DNA of 64,000 bases from Lenzites betulinus (lineage: Eukaryota > Basidiomycota > Agaricomycetes > Polyporales > Polyporaceae), in the NCBI GenBank assembly GCA_022264855.1, contig JABYQU010000009.1, forward strand, positions 372,001 through 436,000. The letters run 5' to 3'. The position numbers and the translations under genes are program-made. The notes beneath the pieces were generated by a model. That model was not told where the DNA came from. It made no database searches and saw only the letters and a list, made by a program, of their open reading frames with translations. Position 1 is the stretch's first letter, and each line of letters starts with the position of its first letter. Shown in pieces: positions 45,162 to 56,073 of this stretch.

Positions 45162-45960
45162 ATGATCCATCTACTCGATGTCACAAAGGAGATTAAGATC
45201 GACCACGACAACATTCGCGACCTCTTCGACAGGTAGGGCCCCAGGTCGGCAAAGTAATCTTATCTGATAACGTATTATCTAGGTTCCAGGCGACCACCGA
45301 TCTCAAGCAGAAGGCCACTCTCGCGAACACCATGATGCGCGAGATCGCCATCCACAGCGAGGCTGAGTGCGTGGGGCCATGCAATTTGTCACCTTCACTA
45401 TGGTTACCTTATTGTGCATTTGAGGGACAACTCCGTGTACAATGAGTACGGCGCCCTCGGGCTAGCCGACGCGGTCGCCCACAACAAAGGTATTGACCTG
45501 CTCACTGCTCTAGTCCTAGGCTAACAGCCTACCCGTAGAGGACCACGCACAGATCAAGCGCCTCACCGACGCCGCCGACAAGGCCTCCTTCGACGACTCC
45601 GACTACACCGCCGTGGTCGAGCGCGCGGTGACCACCTTCCTCGCGCACGCGAAACAGGAGGAGGACGAACAGCACCCGCGCATGCGCGAGAAGCTCTCCC
45701 CTCAGCGCAGCGACGTGCGCCTCGCTCTTTCCGTCTGCGCCACGGCTGTGAAGCTGACGGATGTGCCCGGACAGGATCTCGCCCGCGCGTTCCTCAAGGT
45801 GCGCAAGGCGGCACTGGCCCGCGAGGAACCGTCGGCGGCGGAGAGCGGCGACCTCTCGCACAAGGTGCGGGCAGGGCAGACACCCGTCCGGCAGCGGCTT
45901 TGCGACAGTGTCGCCGGAAGGGACGTCGCTCCCCTCTATCACTCGCACCCGGAGATCTGA
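45162..45960 (+). CDS. Hemerythrin (HHE) domain protein, 213 aa
   Basis: Exons 45162-45232, 45283-45366, 45425-45489 and 45539-45960, 642 nt. The four-helix bundle shows the iron-ligand pattern: KIDHDNIRDLFDRF (helix 1 His), REIAIHSEAE (helix 2 His and Glu), NKEDHAQIKRL (helix 3 His), TTFLAHAKQEEDEQHPRM (helix 4 His and Glu). Fungal members bind a di-iron centre and are linked to oxygen, metal or nitrosative stress handling. The final 60 residues are a less conserved tail (SHKVRAGQTPVRQR). An in-frame upstream extension is possible but weak. Cytosolic location likely. Confidence 0.9.
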
Positions 45961-46203
45961 GACCTCGTCCCTGAGGCGTCCCTGAGGTTGAGGAAGCAAC
46001 AAACATGTAGTAGTAGTATGTAGGTCCGTTGTATGATTCTTGTCGTCAGGTCCCCTGTGATAATCGCATCGGTCGCAGTCGAGTTCCTTGAGCGAATAAG
46101 ATTCCTATTAGACTGATATAACGGCAAGAAGACTTCTATAATCCACAAGCAAAAAGGGTAAATCAGCACCAACCCAAAATCACCGCGTTCGCAGTGCGGC
46201 GGC

Positions 46204-49200
46204 CTATGCCGCAGCCACGGGAGTGTCATTCCTCGGAATCGCTCGCGGGATCGCCGCCGACGGAGGGGGGACCCCCGCCTTCATGCATGCGTTGACGAGC
46301 TCATAACGGATGTTCTGCCATATCTGGCGGAGGCCTGCATCGGACCCATCCAGTAGTTAGTGCCACCCCTAGTGTGCGAGATGGGCATAATACGCACGGG
46401 TAGTAGGCCAGAATAAGAGGAGGTATTCCAGGTGGGATGCGGACTCGCATGCGGTGGACAGGGCGAGGTCTAGCGTCGGGTCTGCTTCCCACAGCACGAC
46501 ACATCTGTGCATTGCGTCAGTGAGTCAGAAACGGAGAGGCGTGAAGGGACTGGTCACTGGTAAAGGGGTGGGTGCACGCACTTTTTGATGCCGGACATGA
46601 ACCAGAAGATCATGAGGCACTTGCGATGGTCTAGCTCACTACCGCCTGCTGCGGAGGTACGCAAGGCATCCCAGACGGCGTCAACTGCTTGTGCGAGATA
46701 CCGCACTGTGAAATCAGGGGTGGTGGACACGTCAGATATACGGCAGTATATAAGTCTGAGATGGAGGACATACACCACGCCTCGGCCTTGTCGCGGTAGA
46801 ACAGTGCATTACCAGTCCTATAGGAGCGAATCAAAAAATCATGAGCTCATTTCGACTCCAGGAAACCAATCAGTCGGGACCTACGTAGTAATTTGCGGAA
46901 TGAACCGCTGGAACTCATACGACACACATATCCTCAGACTAGACATTAGAGTCAGCAGCCGTTTATTCGATAACGGACGGTCGCAGATGACGCACCTAAA
47001 CAGCATCTCCTGGCTCTGGAAACCATAATTGCTCGACATGTTGCACGTGTGGCGCGCCATCCGCCGCTCAATGTCGTCCGTCTCGAGCCAGGCACGCACC
47101 GCAAACTCGGCGCGCTGGGCACCGCTCATCGTGTTGCTCGCACGGACGCGCAGGCATGCATGCAGTAGCAGCATCGCGCGCAGGTGCAGCGACCACACGT
47201 CGTCCACCTGCACCGGCGTCCCGGAGAGCGCGAGCGTCTCGCTCGGCGTTTGCAGTGCAAACTATACGCCAGGAATGGTGGCGGTGGATAGAAGCAGTTG
47301 ACGGGAGACGTGCGGGGGAGCCATGATTCGAGACGAACAGCGATGGGTGAGTAATGCATCATGACCGCAGCGCAGCGCGAATGTCCACTCACGCTCTCAA
47401 ACTCTTTCACGAACAGCTTCCCCGTCACGGTGATCCCCTGGGGCGCGAGGCTGGCGTACGCGTTCATGTTCGCGACCATCGCGATGCTCGACCACACCAG
47501 GCGCCTGCACTCCTCCTTGCGGAACTCGGCCTCGGACAGGTTCGTCGGCCACATCACCGTCGTCGACCATGACGGCGCGAAGTCCCGCACGGCGGACCAG
47601 TTCCGGCCCAGTGAAAAACGCGCACAGTCACAGCGTCGATTCGCGTGTGCATGCGAGTGCGGCGGGGTCGTCCTGGAGCTGCTGGACGGTCCGGCGCCGC
47701 TGGGGGAAGTGTTGCTGGAAGGTATGGTGCCCTGCAGGACGGGGTGGCCTGGCTGGAGGATGTTCGCGTAATACGGATTTTGAACGGGCGGATCGAAGGC
47801 GTGGGGGTTGACCTGCGGGGCGAAGCCAAAGTGTGTGTCGTAGCCAGGCGTAAACGATGACTGCTGCTGGGGCGCGAAGTTCGGAGTGAAGAAGCCGATG
47901 CCGGTGTGCGATGCGGGATTCAGCACGATCTGAGTCTGGCCGATGACGCCGTGCCTGACACTCTCGAGTGCGGCCGAGCCTGCGTTGGCTAACCGTGGGG
48001 TGCCGGCGTCCAACGTAGTCAGAGAGAAGAGGCGGATGAGGGAGTCCAAGAGGAGCATGGCGGAATACGACCGGTCCCATGTCTGTAGAGGGTGGGAGTT
48101 GAGCTCAAAGTAGAGGATCATCTAAAATGTTGTTAGCAAGTTTATCCCTGGCTAAACGCAGAATATCCCTACCCAGGCTGCCTGAACCAATCCGACGTCG
48201 ACCCATCCGGTGGCAAGACTGCTCTGGAGTGCACCGTGAGCCATGTCTAGCAGCTTCAGCGCCCTCTGTCTCCCCCGCGCGCCGCGCTCCACTTCCGAAC
48301 TCTGCGTGAATACACCGAGCGCAAGTACGGCCAGCAACAGACTCGGCTGCATCTCCGACCTCCGTACCGGGTCCATGACAGTCGCGAAGAACCTCGGCAG
48401 GTGGACGAAGCTCGCCCATGACGCGCACGACTGGAACATCGCGCGGAGGTCGGATATGATGAAGCGCATGGAGCGGTTGCGCTGCTCGGCGGTCAGAGAG
48501 ACCGTGTATGTGTCCGTCGTGATGTCGCGCTCTAGGGCATAAAAGCCCAGCAGCGCATCCCACCAGGTCTCGCGCGAGAATTGAACGCTAGGTCGGGAGG
48601 GGATAGACTCTGCGTCCGCGTCTTCCTCGGTAGTGCTGGCTGGCGGAGGACTAATGGAAGGGACCGGGGGGATCTGGAACAACTCCGGATTGTCGGGGTC
48701 GAACGCGAATGGATCATACTCCCAGGTTTCCTTCAGAGCACGTCAGTTGGCATGAATTGGGAGAAGGCACAGGTCGCGCGCATACCTCGGCATCCAGATC
48801 GAAACTGTCAGGGTCGAATTCGACCTCATCAAAGCGAGACTCCGGAGCTCCGGGAACCAAAGGTGAGACCGAGTGTTCTGGCCCCGACGCTATGTTTGAT
48901 GGCGGGGTCGACGCAGGCTGTTCCGTGTCGGTAGAGTCGCGCGACTGGACAACACTGTCGCTAGGACTTGCGTCTTCAACGTTCGCCTCCGTACGTTGTC
49001 GTTTCGCAGACTTGGCTCCTCGCGCGGCGCGGGACGTCCCTTTGCCGCGCCTGTCGTATCCTTTCCTGTTGGGCGCGGCGTCATAGCTGCACACGCCAGA
49101 CGCGGCTGGGCGTTTCTGGCATTGGACGCATATTGGCTTGGCGCCGTCGCAGCGTATCTTGCGCGTGCGACTGGGTAAAAGGTCCGCGATGAGGATTATA

Positions 49201-49528
49201 TGGACTCGTCTGACAGGCCGCGAAGATCCACGTACCACTCGTGACACGCGACGTATACGCGTATGCGATCGTTCCCCCGGGCGGTAGGTGGCTGTCCAGG
49301 TGCGAGCGCGATCTTTGGGCGCACCCTCTTGCGCGAGGGATTGGAGGTCGTCGCGGATGGGGGAGAGGACGCTGTTGAAGAGGGCCGGCTTGGGCCTGCC
49401 GACGCTTGGCTAACTGCTGGCGAAATACTGGTGTGGATGGCGGGTTGCGTGGGGGCAGCGAAGAGCTCGTCCAGCTCGAAGAGCGCAAACTGTCCCGGTT
49501 CTTGCGGGCCGAGGGGTGGCACAGCCAT
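46204..49528 (-). CDS. Zn(II)2Cys6 transcription factor with fungal-specific middle homology region
   Basis: ATG 49528 (MAVPPLGPQEPGQFALFELD). After a Ser/Pro-rich stretch and an Arg/Lys patch, the DNA-binding cluster is formed across an intron: VACHEC|RTRKIRCDGAKPICVQ followed by C and, nine residues on, a last Cys (C-x2-C-x6-C-x6-C-x2-C-x9-C). An acidic linker follows (FDEVEFDPDSFDLDAE). Then comes the fungal_trans-type helical region: FSRETWWDALLGFYAL, DLRAMFQSCASWASFVHLPR, PSLLLAVLALGVFTQSSE. Late exons give RLANAGSAALESVRHGV, EECRRLVWSSIAMVANMNAY and LHLRAMLLLHACLRVRAS. It ends PRNDTPVAAA. Acts in the nucleus as a pathway regulator; the target genes are not indicated by neighbours. Confidence 0.88.
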
Positions 49529-49943
49529 GGTGTACGGGTGACTCGAGCCTGCGGAGGAGTTCAAGCTGAAGTTGGGCCAGCGGAGAGTGCTTGATATATC
49601 CTCTGTGGTGCCCAGAGGCAATATTCTTATAGGGCCCGCGGTGGGTGGATGGTGGTCGGGGAGAAAGTCCGAAAGGCTAGTAGAATATGGACAGCCCCTC
49701 GGGGCGATCTCGACATCAACTTAAAGCACCCCAGCCGCACCCGCGCGCAGTGCTAGTGACGTGCACTGGGACACCGCCACCATCCTCCGCAACCGACCTC
49801 CGCTTTTGAACTCTCATGGCCGTCCCTACGCCGTGACATCGGCGGGACCTCCCAGCGAGACGCACAAATCTTAATACCATACTACATCGTCCCAGTCCGG
49901 TCTACCGTACAGTGAAAGTCCCTTTCCAAGGCGGTCGCGACGA

Positions 49944-51645
49944 TCACTCCCAGTCGCTGCCCTCCGACTCTGACTCCTCATCACTGTCTTCCTCAGCTTC
50001 TTCAGGCGCGTGTGCCTTCGGCGCCGCAGCAGTGATCCCCGCCTCCGCAGCTCCGCTGTTACTGACCTGCGAAGAGACGACGTCGTAGCTATCTTCGCTG
50101 CTCTGCCGCGGGCTCAGATTGCCCGGCGTCGACACACGGGACCGCGGCGTCTGCGCCGCAGACGCACTGAGAAGCGACGGTGACTCTGTGGCTGTGGGCG
50201 GTTCCGCAGGCTTCCCAGTGGCGCCTGATGGTGCAGTCTTTGTCGTGGGCGAGGTGGGGTCCTCTTCCTCGTCCTCCCAGCTGAAGTCCTCGTCGTTGTC
50301 GTTTGAAACTGGGCGCGCTGTCAGTGGCTCATCGTAGATACTCATGACGTAGACACATACCTTGTATGAGTGCCTTCCGACGAGCCTCCTCGCTTTCAAC
50401 CTGATACACTCGGAAAAAGTAGCGCGTCCAGAACTCCTCCGGCGTCAACACCTCGGGGACTGCGAGGCCCCGGAGAACGATGGAAGTAAGTACGCACCCG
50501 AGGCTATTTACGAACGAAAACAACGCACCCAGTGTGTCCAGTGTCGCCTGCAATGCGGCCCCATCTGCAACATCTGCCAGTGCAGCCTCCACCTTACTCT
50601 GCCACACAGTTGTGCCAATCCCATGCTCCTCCGAAGCAGCGTTTGTCGCCAGCCAGCTCGTGTAGACCTCTCGTATCTTCTCGTCATCGTTGGGGTCGGC
50701 CTTGATCACCTCCGGGTCGTGTCGTAGCTGTTTGAGCATAGATTGCGCCCGCGTCGCGACCGCGCGCAGCGTGTCCACCGGGGGCCGTCCAGAGCTTGAG
50801 GACGATCTGCCCTCTCGCTCCTTGCCCTTCGCGCTCCCCGCGGCACCCTCCGCCGCGGACCCGGTCGAAGACGGCAGCATCCAGACATCCGCCCCGTCCC
50901 AGATCAGGCCGGAGTAGCCATCGTCGCCCTCTTCGGGCGGGACGACCTTCACGGCCTCCTTAATGAACTCGCCCGCCTCGCGCAAGAAGCCCTCGCTGCG
51001 GTGCACGTACTCCTCCGTTACGCCCTGCACGCGGTGAAGCTCTGTCGTGATAGTGCTGCGGAGCTGTGCGAAGTCGAGTGCGGTGAGGTTAGCACTGCCT
51101 GCCCGCGCATGCTGGAGGGTCTCCTTCAGAGACTCGGGCAGCTGCGCCTGCACAGTGGAGACGAGGGAGGGGGGAAGCGACGATTGGAGCCTGGTGAAGA
51201 GGTTCTGGGACTGAGACGGCTGCGAGGTCGAAGGCTCCCCGTCCTCTGAGGCATCGCGAGTGTTGATAGATGGGGTGGGGGTTATCTCTGCGTCTGCATC
51301 TGCTGAAGTCGACGCCGCCTGCTCGGTGACAGGCGCATCCGGGTCTGGAGCAGCAGCGGTGGTAGAGGGCGGCGCCTCGGCAGTAAGCTTCGTGAGTTCC
51401 TTCTGAGCCTGCTGCACGACCTGTCCCAGATCCTTGCGTGCCGCCTCCAAAGCCGTTTGACTCTGTCCGTGCGCTCAGTATTTCGCTGCAGTAGCAGCGT
51501 TGCGTGTGCGTACTTGCTTCCTGAATCCGCCCCAGAACCGACTCAGCTGCCCAACGACCTGGGTAACCTCCTCGTTAAGGCTGGGCTGCTCGTTCACCGG
51601 CGGGGTGGTCGTGCCCGGGGCATCGTATGCGTCGAAGAAGTTCAT
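49944..51645 (-). CDS. BSD-domain protein, Dos2-like
   Basis: ATG 51645 (MNFFDAYDAPGTTTPPVNEQ); a phase-0 intron precedes SQTALEAARKDLGQVVQQAQ. The N-terminal part is amphipathic and Ala/Gln-rich with a synapse-associated-protein-like appearance. The middle has EGDDGYSGLIWDGADVWMLP and REVYTSWLATNAASEEHG. A 63 bp intron separates this from VPEVLTPEEFWTRYFFRVYQ, the core of the BSD domain with its conserved F-W and Y/F residues. The C-terminus is a long acidic Ser/Glu tail ending ESEGSDWE. Fungal relatives with this layout include Dos2. A role in ubiquitin-related or membrane-linked processes is family knowledge, not visible here. Confidence 0.82.
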
Positions 51646-52006
51646 TGCCGTAGCGTCATCAAAGTTGTGTTAGAGTTAGAGACTGGTCAAATGGTATGAG
51701 CACAGCTGCAGTGTTAGTAGGTAGCCGTTAATGTCTGCGCAGCGCTACACAAATGGAAGTACGGTTAGTTACTTCCGCTGCTTACGTCTATACTGATCAA
51801 AGCTAATAAGATCATGATCGCAATGTTAGCACGTATGTAAAGCGTTAGTAAACGGAGGTCTTGATCGGCTTCTAAGCGGAAGCCACGTGGGAATCCATAC
51901 AAAACTCATATACGCGCCCGAGTCACCACAAAATTCTTTGACCGCGCACCACATCCTCGCCGCCTTGCCGACCCAGCCCATTTAACCTGAGCGAATCCGC
52001 TCGTAC

Positions 52007-52333
52007 ATGACTTTCACGCAAAACACTCGTGACGAGTACGTTGACACCTCTCCACGCGTTATTTTGACCGTACTGACCAGGCTCGAACTGCAGTTACCTC
52101 AGCGACCTCGTATTTTCTCTTCTCAGCCACTAAACGTCCTCGTCCAACATGTTAACTCGCAACTTCACCCGGCTCGCTCGCCTCTCCCGCGGGTTTGCTA
52201 CCCATACCCCACCCCCCGCACCCCCCGCTGTCCTCCACTTGAAGACGGGCCAGTCATTCACTGGTCGCGCTTTTGGAGCGCCGCAAAGTATCTGGGGGGA
52301 GACTGTGTTCTCTACATCCATCACCTCCTGTAA
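52007..52333 (+). promoter_or_regulatory. Upstream ORF overlapping the CPA1 start
   Basis: ATG 52007 in the leader of the carbamoyl-phosphate synthase gene opens a frame starting MTFTQNTRDEYVDTSPRVIL that overlaps the main ATG in another frame. Fungal CPA1 leaders often carry an arginine attenuator peptide with a T-x-x-D-Y-x-x-D core. The D-E-Y-V-D here is only a faint match. A 62 bp GT-AG intron could shorten the frame. Confidence 0.35.
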
Positions 52334-53571
52334 GTCACGTCCCCAACGTGCATCGCTAGCATGCGGTACTGACGTGGCACTTTTTCAGACACCGAATCCA
52401 TGACCGACCCCTCATACCGCGGTCAAATCCTCGTATTCACCACTCCCCTCATCGGGAACTACGGCGTTCCCCACAACAAAACGCCTATCGACGGCAAGGA
52501 CGTCGGTGTCGTCCTCGAGTCCGAGAAAATCCAGTGCTCTGCCGTAGTCGTCGCCGATCTCGCTGAGAAGTTTTCCCACTACACCGCCGTAGAATCCCTC
52601 TCTGCGTGGTGCGCTCGCAATGGCATACCTGGTATCACCGGCGTCGACACCCGTGCCATCACCACTCTCCTCCGCGACCAGGGCACGACCCTCGGGCGTC
52701 TTGCCGTCGGCTCCGACGCGTCTCTCGCTTCCCCCGCTGCCGAGGAGTACTGGGACCCGACGACCGAGAACCTCGTCGCCCAAGCGTCCACGAACGCCCC
52801 GTACGAGCTGAACCCCACCGGCGACGTCAAGATCGCCGTGCTCGACTTCGGCGCGAAGGCGAACATCCTGCGCTCGCTCGTGCGCCGCGGCGCCGCCGTC
52901 ACCGTCCTGCCCTGGAACTACGACTTCAACCAGATCCGCGAGCAGTTCGACGGGCTCTTCCTCAGCAACGGCCCCGGGGACCCGAACCACTGCCAGGAGG
53001 CCGCGCAGCACCTGCGGCGCACGCTGCACGAATGGGACAAACCCATCTTCGGGATCTGCATGGGCCACCAGGTGATCGGGATGGCGGCCGGGCTTGAGGC
53101 GTACCGCATGACGTTCGGGAACCGCGGGCACAACCAGCCCGTGCTTGCGCTCGCGTCCGCGGGCTCGATCAAGGCGGGGCGCGTGTACGTGACGAGCCAG
53201 AACCACCAGTACGCGCTGAAGCTCGAGGACCCGTTCCCGGCGGGGTGGGAGCCGTTCTTCATCAACTGCAACGACTCGTCTGTCGAGGGCATCAAGTCCA
53301 CGCCCGAGTCCGGCAAGAAGGTGTGGGGCGTGCAGTTCCACCCGGAGAGCGCGGGCGGGCCGCTCGACACTATCGAGGTGCGTTCTTGTTTGTATGCCTG
53401 GTGTTGTGCAGGTGCTGACGAGCGGCTTGGCAGATGTTCACGGACTTCCTCGCCGAGTGCCGCGCGCACAAGCTGCACCTCAACATCCCGAGCTTCCAGC
53501 CGATGGATGCGGCCAAGGTTGCACCTAGTCTCAAGCAAAATATTCCCCAGGGGGTTGCAGCAGCAGCTTGA
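52149..53571 (+). CDS. CPA1: Carbamoyl-phosphate synthase, arginine-specific small (glutaminase) subunit
   Basis: Exons 52149-52329, 52389-53377 and 53434-53571, 435 aa. It hydrolyses glutamine to supply ammonia for carbamoyl phosphate in arginine synthesis. The start MLTRNFTRLARLSRGFATHT is an amphipathic Arg-rich leader suited to mitochondrial import. The N-terminal CPSase domain has LHLKTGQSFTGRAFGAPQS, TPLIGNYGVPHNK and GIPGITGVDTRAITTLLRDQ. The class I glutaminase domain has AVLDFGAKANILRSLVRRGA, FLSNGPGDP, the nucleophile elbow FGICMGHQVIG, and WGVQFHPESAGGP (His and Glu of the triad). Complete and full length for the family. Possible uORF control in the leader. Confidence 0.96.
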
Positions 53572-53804
53572 GCAGCCTGAGAAGATGATGTGGTGGAAAA
53601 TATTATGCTGGACAGTTTTATCTCTAGACTTGTGCTTGTGATGTATCATAGTCTCAATTGTATATGGCATTGTTGGTATCTACGCGCGTACGGGCCCCAG
53701 ATGTTTGCAATTATCGTGCGTGTGCAAACTGTATGAAGTCGATCGATTCATACGTCGCAGGATGTAACAACGATCATGTATCCTCTTGCCTACAATCTCC
53801 GTTA
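53572..53804. other. Short intergenic gap between CPA1 and tRNA-Leu
   Basis: Includes the 3' UTR of CPA1; nothing else seen. Confidence 0.4.
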
Positions 53805-53913
53805 GGCAAGATGGCCGAGCGGTCCAAGGCGTGTGACTCAAGCGAAAGCTTACCTGCTTCAGCGGGTTTCTCATCTGGGTAACCAGGCGTGGGTTCAAAT
53901 CCCACTCTTGTCA
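53805..53913 (+). tRNA. trnL-CAA: tRNA-Leu(CAA) with a short intron
   Basis: Acceptor stem GGCAAGA pairs with TCTTGTC, with discriminator A. D arm TGGCCGAGCGG also serves as box A. Anticodon CAA is at 53839-53841. The long variable arm CTGG-GTAA-CCAG is typical of Leu. The T arm GTGGG-TTCAAAT-CCCAC contains box B. An intron of about 26 bases follows the base after the anticodon (from about 53843); its AGCTT can pair with the anticodon region, as in other eukaryotic tRNA-Leu(CAA) genes. One mismatch in the anticodon stem. Confidence 0.9.
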
Positions 53914-53915
53914 TG

Positions 53916-53920
53916 TTTTT
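53916..53920 (+). terminator. RNA polymerase III terminator
   Basis: Run of five Ts three bases after the tRNA 3' end. Confidence 0.75.
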
Positions 53921-54641
53921 GCTTATTCTCTGGGCTGTTAGTAGCAAGTACCTGCACGCTCGTTCTTCATGTACAAAACTCTTTAAAACTTAGCCGGGTT
54001 GTCTGGCCAGTTGTATAGGTATTTGTACTCCGATCCATAGATGACGCGCTGACGTCGCGCGGATTGCTCTTACTTATTCGTACTCATGCTACTACTGCGA
54101 TCACGCGCCCTCCTTCCCTCCTGCCATCGTGGCGCCTCAACGTTGCAACTGGAGCGTGCACTGGCAGTCTCAGTTTCAGGGGATCGTCCTACCGCTCTCG
54201 TCCTGTCTCTCGTCAAGTGCTGCTGCGCGTCGCAGGCTTCTCCGTATACATGCGCCTCGTGCCACGGCATCCGAGCGCGAAGTGTGTGGAGACCCAGGGC
54301 GAACCCGGCGTGTGCATTCAGGAATCACTGGCTAGTAGTAGCGCTGGTGGCGCATCCTACTTACGCGGAATCGAAGGTGCCTGATGTGCCTATATATGCG
54401 CTGCAGTGTGGGGTGACGTTCGCGGAGAGCCCCCACGCCTGCAGGCTTGATCACGATCCGTGCGGTATTGGACGCGGAGCTCAGACGGTCTGAACTATCA
54501 CATTCAAAGGCGTAGCGATGTTGCCCCCGAGTTACGGCAGGCCGGGACCAGAACGAAGGATGAAAGACAACGTTGCGCCAGGTGTGTGCCGAACCAGACG
54601 CGGAGCACGAGCAAACACTGGAGTACTAGTACTGACCACAC
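53921..54641. other. Intergenic, nothing recognised
   Basis: GC-balanced sequence with short open frames; no supported gene. Confidence 0.4.
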
Positions 54642-55629
54642 ATGTCGTTCCCAGGACGCATTGTAACACCCGGAAGCCGTCCGATGACGGAGGAACCTGC
54701 CTCGATGCCGCACTCCCCCGCGAGCCGGTCGCCCACGGCCGCGAGACTATTTGGCCGGGGCCTGCACTCGCTCCCACAAGAGTACGACCTACAGCCAGTG
54801 TACGTCCCGCTCGACGCAAACGGGAACGCGGACCCGACACGCAAATGTGCGCAAGGTCTCAGATTCACCCGCGCCGCGCTGACCTACGTTGTGATGTACA
54901 GGGACGCAGGAGGACCAGGACCAGACGGACGAGAAGGCGCGGCGGCAAGCGATGAAGGAGCTCGTGCAGTCCTGGATGGACAGACTGCAGCTCATCAGCG
55001 TCATCGTCCGTGCCTTCCCTGCACCTCCGTCTGTACCCGCACGCTGACCGCGCCTCCTCACCGCACAGACGACGTTCTTCGCCGCGATGGAGGCGCAGCT
55101 ATTGGGAAGCTCAATGCCGCAGGACCCGGAGAACGACCCTGTGATCGACCAGGTGGCGAACGCGACGCTCACGGGCGCGCTCGTCGTGCACGTCTTCGCG
55201 GCGATCATCTCCTTCCTCGCCGCGTTCTTCCTCATCCGGTACAAGCTCACCGTCGCGAAGCGCGAGGAGCGCAAGGTCGAGTCCGGGCACGCGGACGGCG
55301 CGGCCGCGGGGCGCTCGCCCTCGTCCGGCTCGCGCTCGCGGCAGGGCACCGCACAGGGCGCGCCGGTGTTCTCGTCGGACCCGCACCTGGAGCAGGTGGG
55401 CCCGTTCCGGCGGGGGCAGCCGCCGACGCACCTGCTCGACCACTGCCACTCGCTGTGCATGTGGCTCGCGGCGGTGGGGTTCGTGCTGGCGCTGGCGGGG
55501 GTGTTGTGCTTCGCGTGGGCGCGGTTCGCGCTGAGCAGCAGCATATTCGCGACGGTGTGCGTGGTGGTGTGTCTGGTGTCGGGGGTCGCGGCGGTGTTCT
55601 GGCCGGCGTCGGCGGTGCATGGTGGGTGA
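54642..55629 (+). CDS. Agaricomycete membrane protein with four predicted helices (289 aa)
   Basis: Exons 54642-54846, 54902-55005 and 55069-55629, 870 nt. It opens MSFPGRIVTPGSRPM. The spliced middle exon encodes an acidic/Gln-rich start (TQEDQDQTDEKARRQAMKEL) and WMDRLQLISVI, which continues in exon 3 as TTFFAAMEAQLLG. Hydrophobic segments: LISVITTFFAAM, TGALVVHVFAAIISFLAAFF, MWLAAVGFVLALAGVLCFAW and FATVCVVVCLVSGVAAVFW. Between the second and third is a basic loop with a small-residue linker. This arrangement is common in agaricomycete genomes, with no known function. Neither a signal peptide nor transporter motifs are present. Confidence 0.78.
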
Positions 55630-56073
55630 CGAGGTGGATGGGATGCGGTAGTCGATGTCCGTAGTGTGTCAGTGAAGGTGCATCTGCAACAGAGCGTCAT
55701 ATATAGTGCGTGAACTGCTTGTCAGGGGAGGATGGCATGAGGCGCGGAATGCGTGAGACGCGATCACGTGTGTGGGCGGGAGGTATTGACGTGTGTGATG
55801 GGAACATGGAAGAGCTCGCGGGGCTGGCGAGAACTCGTTCGCCGCGAAAGACGGCCGTGTCGACGTCCAGCTGCTCCGATGTCGCTGATTGCCCCGCTCT
55901 CTCCCCTGCCCCTCCTCCGCCTTGTCTCCCTCTAGCCTTCCCCCGGCTGCCGTCCTGGCCCCCGTCTGCTTCCGCCATCCCCTGCATTCCCAGTACCCGC
56001 TGCACAATACCCGTCCCCCTTCTGCCTCACCGGGGCCTCGAGGCTTTCCCACAGCCCTCTCTGCTTCTGTGTC
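55630..56073. other. Intergenic between membrane-protein and phosphoesterase genes
   Basis: Probable 3' UTR then a C/T-rich plus-strand leader before the ATG at 56074. No extra gene seen. Confidence 0.4.

Noticed and set aside
52412..53341. Minus-strand open frame of 309 codons
   Set aside because: Exact antisense of CPA1, produced by GC-rich third positions.
54789..55700. Minus-strand open frame of 303 codons
   Set aside because: Antisense of the membrane-protein gene; Cys/Ser-rich random composition.
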